Of a DNA stretch of 64,000 nt, positions 61,332-64,000 are shown one piece after another; position 1 is the first letter of the stretch, and the number at the start of each line of letters is the position of its first letter. The DNA lies in NCBI RefSeq assembly GCF_016924665.1, contig NZ_JAFFJT010000014.1, positions 186,001 to 250,000 on the forward strand. The letters are read 5' to 3'. The DNA comes from Nocardioides sp. SYSU D00038 (lineage in GTDB: Bacteria; Actinomycetota; Actinomycetes; Propionibacteriales; Nocardioidaceae). Both the position numbers and the translations under genes were made by a program. The notes beneath the pieces are model-generated. The model made no database searches. It was given only the letters and a program-made list of their open reading frames with translations, and had not been told where the DNA came from.

Positions 61332-62168
61332 GCCAGCGCGCTGGTCCCGATCGCCCCCGGCCCGGATGGCGGCCTCGCGCACCTGCTCGGCGATCAGCTC
61401 CGCGATCCGGCCGGGGTCGTCGTACATCGGCACGTGGCCCACGCCCCGCAGCCGCACCACGTCGACGTCGGGCAGCTGGTCGGTGAACGGCGCGACGTGG
61501 CGCGCCGGGGGCAGCAGCCAGTCGTCCTCGCAGATCACCAGCCGCACCGGGGCGTCGACCTCGGTGAGGTCGAGGAGCCCGCCGCGGCGCAGGTCGGACC
61601 AGAGGTACGGCAGGAACGCCGAGCAGTGGGTGGCCGCTCGGACGAACGCGTCGCGCTGGTGCTGCGGCACCCGGTCGGGGTCGACGCTGACGACCCGCAG
61701 GCCGAGGCGGACCAGCCAGCGCGGCCGTCGGGCGAGGTCGCCGAGCAGCCGTCCCAGCAGGGCGAGCGGCGCGAGGGCGAGGAACTTCAGCCCCACCAGC
61801 TGCTGGGTCACCGAGAACCGCCGCCAGCCGCCGGCCGGGGCGATCGCGGTGACGCTGCGCGCCCGGCCGCGGCGGGCGAGCTCGAGGGCGACCCAGCCGC
61901 CGATCGAGTTGCCGGCGACGTGGCAGGTCTCCCAGCCGAGGTCGTCGAGCAGCGCCTCGACGCCGTCGACGAACGCGTCCAGGCCGACCTCCCGCCAGGG
62001 CAGCCGCGGACCGCCCCAGTGGCCGGGCAGGGTCGCCGCGACCACCTCGTGGTCGCGGGCCAGGGTCGGCACCACGTCCGACCAGACCTCGTGGCTCAGC
62101 ATGAACGGGTGGATCAGCAGCACCGGCTCCCCGGCGCCGGTGTGCACCGACGGCGTGGGCTCGGGCAT
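61329..62168 (-). CDS. Alpha/beta hydrolase in hsaG-hsaF operon
   Basis: About 279 aa. Alpha/beta hydrolase with LLIHPFMLSHEVW, nucleophile Ser in HVAGNSIGGWVALE, acid Asp region VICEDDWLLPPARH and the catalytic His in LRGVGHVPMYDD. Substrate unknown; location downstream of hsaF hints at a steroid or ester role. ATG 62168 preferred. A GTG at 62237 lies inside a palindrome and would add a repeat-encoded basic stretch. The stop codon lies at the edge of the 73-bp repeat. Confidence 0.82.
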   Translation of the reverse strand: MPEPTPSVHTGAGEPVLLIHPFMLSHEVWSDVVPTLARDHEVVAATLPGHWGGPRLPWREVGLDAFVDGVEALLDDLGWETCHVAGNSIGGWVALELARRGRARSVTAIAPAGGWRRFSVTQQLVGLKFLALAPLALLGRLLGDLARRPRWLVRLGLRVVSVDPDRVPQHQRDAFVRAATHCSAFLPYLWSDLRRGGLLDLTEVDAPVRLVICEDDWLLPPARHVAPFTDQLPDVDVVRLRGVGHVPMYDDPGRIAELIAEQVREAAIRAGGDRDQRAG

Positions 62169-62230
62169 CCGGAGCCAGGGCCGGCGCCGGCGAATCGCCT
62201 GCGACCGAGTTGTCTGTGACCGAGTTGTCT

Positions 62231-62245
62231 GTGACACGGTGTCAC
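62231..62245. promoter_or_regulatory. Perfect palindrome upstream of the alpha/beta hydrolase
   Basis: GTGACAC-G-GTGTCAC, followed on the gene side by two 15-bp direct repeats (62203-62217, 62218-62232). Candidate operator for a regulator other than KstR, between hsaF and the hydrolase. Confidence 0.55.
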
Positions 62246-62256
62246 GCTAGCGCGGT

Positions 62257-63378
62257 TCAGCCCACCCGCGCGACCTCGTCCCGGCCCGCGGCGGCGGGCT
62301 CGGCGCCGTCGGCCTCCCGGCGCAGCCTCAGCGCGATGTCGATCAGCTGGTCCTCCTGGCCACCGATCAGCTTGCGCCGGCCCGCCTCGAGCAGGATCTT
62401 GGCGCCGGAGACGCCGTAGCGCTCCGCCGCGTTGCCGGCGTGCTTGAGGAAGGAGGAGTAGACCCCGGCGTAGCCCATCATCAGCGTCATCCGGTCGAGC
62501 CGGCACTCCTCGGGCATCGCGGGCCGGATCACGTCCTCGGAGGCGTCGACGACCTGGAGGAAGTCGACGCCGGTGGTCCAGCCGAGCTTGTCGCAGACAC
62601 CGATGAACGCCTCCAGCGGCGTGTTGCCGGCGCCGGCCCCGAAGCGTCGCACCGAGCCGTCGATCTGGGTCGCGCCCGCGCGGGCGGCGATGACGGTGTT
62701 GGCGACGCCGAGACCGAGGTTCTCGTGGCCGTGGAAGCCGACGTCGGCCTGGGCGCCGATCTCGGCCACCACCGCGGAGACCCGGTCGGCGGTCTGCTCC
62801 ATGATCAGCGCCCCGGCCGAGTCGACGACGTAGACGCACTGGCAGCCGGCGTCGACCATGATCCGGGCCTGCTTGGCCAGCACCTCGGGCGGCTGGGTGT
62901 GGCTCATCATCAGGAACCCGACGGTCTCCAACCCCAGCTCGCGGGCCAGGCCGAAGTGCTGGATCGACACGTCGGCCTCGGTGCAGTGGGTCGCGATCCG
63001 GCAGATCTGGCCGCCGTTGTCCTGGGCCGCGCGGATGTCGTCCTTGGTGCCGACGCCCGGGAGCATGAGGAACGCGATCCGGGCCCGCTTGGCGGTCTCG
63101 GCAGCGATCCGGATCAGCTCCTGCTCGGGCGTGCGCGAGAAGCCGTAGTTGAACGACGACCCGCCCAGCCCGTCGCCGTGGGTGACCTCGATGACCGGGA
63201 TGCCGGACGCGTCGAGGGCCTCGACGATGTCGTGCACCTCCTGGGCGGTGAACTGGTGCCGCTTGTGGTGCGACCCGTCTCGCAGGCAGGTGTCGGTGAG
63301 GCGGAGGTCGAGCCGACCCCACGGCTCCTCGCCGTGGGTGCCGGACCAGGTGCGCTCGAGTGCGTTGGGATCGGTCAT
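62257..63378 (-). CDS. hsaF: 4-hydroxy-2-oxovalerate-type aldolase HsaF
   Basis: 373 aa. Splits the hydroxy-oxo acid from steroid ring A into pyruvate and propanal (or acetaldehyde), which is channelled to HsaG. DRE-TIM metallolyase: [19 protein letters not shown] (metal Asp and catalytic His) and a [12 protein letters not shown] metal motif. C-terminal communication domain present. ATG 63378 lies 1 bp beyond the hsaG stop, a classic hsaG-hsaF coupling. Confidence 0.95.
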   Translation of the reverse strand: MTDPNALERTWSGTHGEEPWGRLDLRLTDTCLRDGSHHKRHQFTAQEVHDIVEALDASGIPVIEVTHGDGLGGSSFNYGFSRTPEQELIRIAAETAKRARIAFLMLPGVGTKDDIRAAQDNGGQICRIATHCTEADVSIQHFGLARELGLETVGFLMMSHTQPPEVLAKQARIMVDAGCQCVYVVDSAGALIMEQTADRVSAVVAEIGAQADVGFHGHENLGLGVANTVIAARAGATQIDGSVRRFGAGAGNTPLEAFIGVCDKLGWTTGVDFLQVVDASEDVIRPAMPEECRLDRMTLMMGYAGVYSSFLKHAGNAAERYGVSGAKILLEAGRRKLIGGQEDQLIDIALRLRREADGAEPAAAGRDEVARVG

Positions 63379-63379
63379 G

Positions 63380-64000
63380 TCAGCGGCCCTCGCTTGCCAT
63401 CGATCGAGCAATGTTCTCGCCGACCCGGGCGGCGGCGGCGGTCATGATGTCGAGGTTCCCGGAGTAGGGCGGCAGGTAGTCGCCCGCGCCCTCGACCTCG
63501 ACGAAGATCGAGACCTTGGTCTGGCCCCGGGTGGCCGCCGACGGCTCGTCGACCTGCGGCTCCTGCAGCAGCCGGTAGCCCGGCACGTACTCCTGGACCG
63601 CCCGCTCCATCTCCAGCACCGACGCCACGATCGCATCGGTGTCGGCGTCGGGGGGCACGGCGCAGAAGATCGTGTCGCGCATGATCATCGGCGGCTCGGC
63701 GGGGTTGAGGATGATGATCGCCTTGCCGTGCGCGGCCCCGCCGATGGTCTCGACGCCCGCGGCGGTGGTGCGCGTGAACTCGTCGATGTTGGCGCGGGTG
63801 CCGGGGCCGGCCGAGACCGACGAGACCGACGCCACGATCTCGGCGTACGACACGCCGCCGTAGGGCTGCGCGGCCCGCGACACCGCCGCGACCATCGGGA
63901 TGGTGGCCTGCCCGCCGCAGGTGATCATGTTGACGTTCATCGCGCCGACGTGCTCCTCGCCGTTGACCGGCGGGATCACGGCCGGCCCGACCGAGGCCGG
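63380..64000 (-). CDS. hsaG: Acylating aldehyde dehydrogenase HsaG, 5' end outside window
   Basis: The last 206 codons. CoA-acylating propanal/acetaldehyde dehydrogenase working with HsaF. Contains the catalytic Cys in [20 protein letters not shown] and the NVNMITCGG core, then [20 protein letters not shown] and [13 protein letters not shown]. The frame is open to the right edge, so the N-terminal NAD-binding part and probably hsaE lie beyond it. Confidence 0.94.
   Translation of the reverse strand, partial: PASVGPAVIPPVNGEEHVGAMNVNMITCGGQATIPMVAAVSRAAQPYGGVSYAEIVASVSSVSAGPGTRANIDEFTRTTAAGVETIGGAAHGKAIIILNPAEPPMIMRDTIFCAVPPDADTDAIVASVLEMERAVQEYVPGYRLLQEPQVDEPSAATRGQTKVSIFVEVEGAGDYLPPYSGNLDIMTAAAARVGENIARSMASEGR

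Overview
The window is very GC-rich actinobacterial chromosome. Short intergenic gaps, frequent GTG starts, overlapping stop/start codons and many apparently leaderless promoters (a TANNNT hexamer 6-7 nt before the start codon) fit this. Gene content and style suggest Nocardioides or a near relative (Propionibacteriales). That placement is inference: there is no rRNA in the window to confirm it.

The backbone is a large cholesterol/steroid catabolism locus. Its blocks are largely syntenic with Mycobacterium tuberculosis Rv3504-Rv3571. (1) About 2.3-10.8 kb: kshB, a small Cys protein and kshA (9alpha-hydroxylase), divergent from fadE26-fadE27-fadD17 and a second fadD17-like copy (side chain). 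(2) 12-26 kb: a nitronate-monooxygenase-like protein, fadD19/echA19, an unknown 412-aa protein, an acyl-CoA ligase, an Rv3520c-type LLM oxidoreductase, a DUF35 protein, ltp4 and ltp3. (3) 30-33 kb: cyp125 divergent from fadA5. (4) 34-51 kb, the C/D-ring (HIP) module: two SDRs, echA20, ipdA, ipdB, ipdC, then fadA6, kstR2, ipdF, fadE30, fadD3, fadE31, fadE32, fadE33. (5) 57-64 kb, the A/B-ring module: hsaB, hsaC, hsaD, hsaA, hsaF and the start of hsaG, which is cut by the window end. Seven near-identical AGAAC-N2-GTTCT palindromes (KstR type) precede blocks 1, 2, 3 and hsaA. Two ACCAAGCA-N2-TGYTWGGT palindromes (KstR2 type) precede block 4. kstR, kstD, mce4, hsaE and the chsE1/E2/H1/H2 genes are not in the window.

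Between these blocks sit unrelated genes. They include a patatin, a DHFR-like protein, a GH6 cellulase-like protein, a PQQ-propeller membrane protein, LemA, cytochrome b561, a ClpP pair with a ClgR/PopR-like activator, map, terD and a lipoprotein serine hydrolase. Further ones are GNAT enzymes, an epoxide hydrolase with a WYL regulator, a spore-photolyase-like radical SAM protein, an NhaA-DsbA fusion and a siderophore-interacting protein with an IdeR-type box.

No dramatic new defence or mobile system is visible. The least explained features are these: a 73-bp tandem repeat family at three loci with the same orientation relative to a neighbouring gene's 3' end; two families of intergenic palindromes, each present twice; repeat-encoded C-terminal tails on two neighbouring proteins of the KstR2-type module (KstR2, FadE31); and the ClpP pair/regulator island with a PopR-like box and a possible C-terminal degron.
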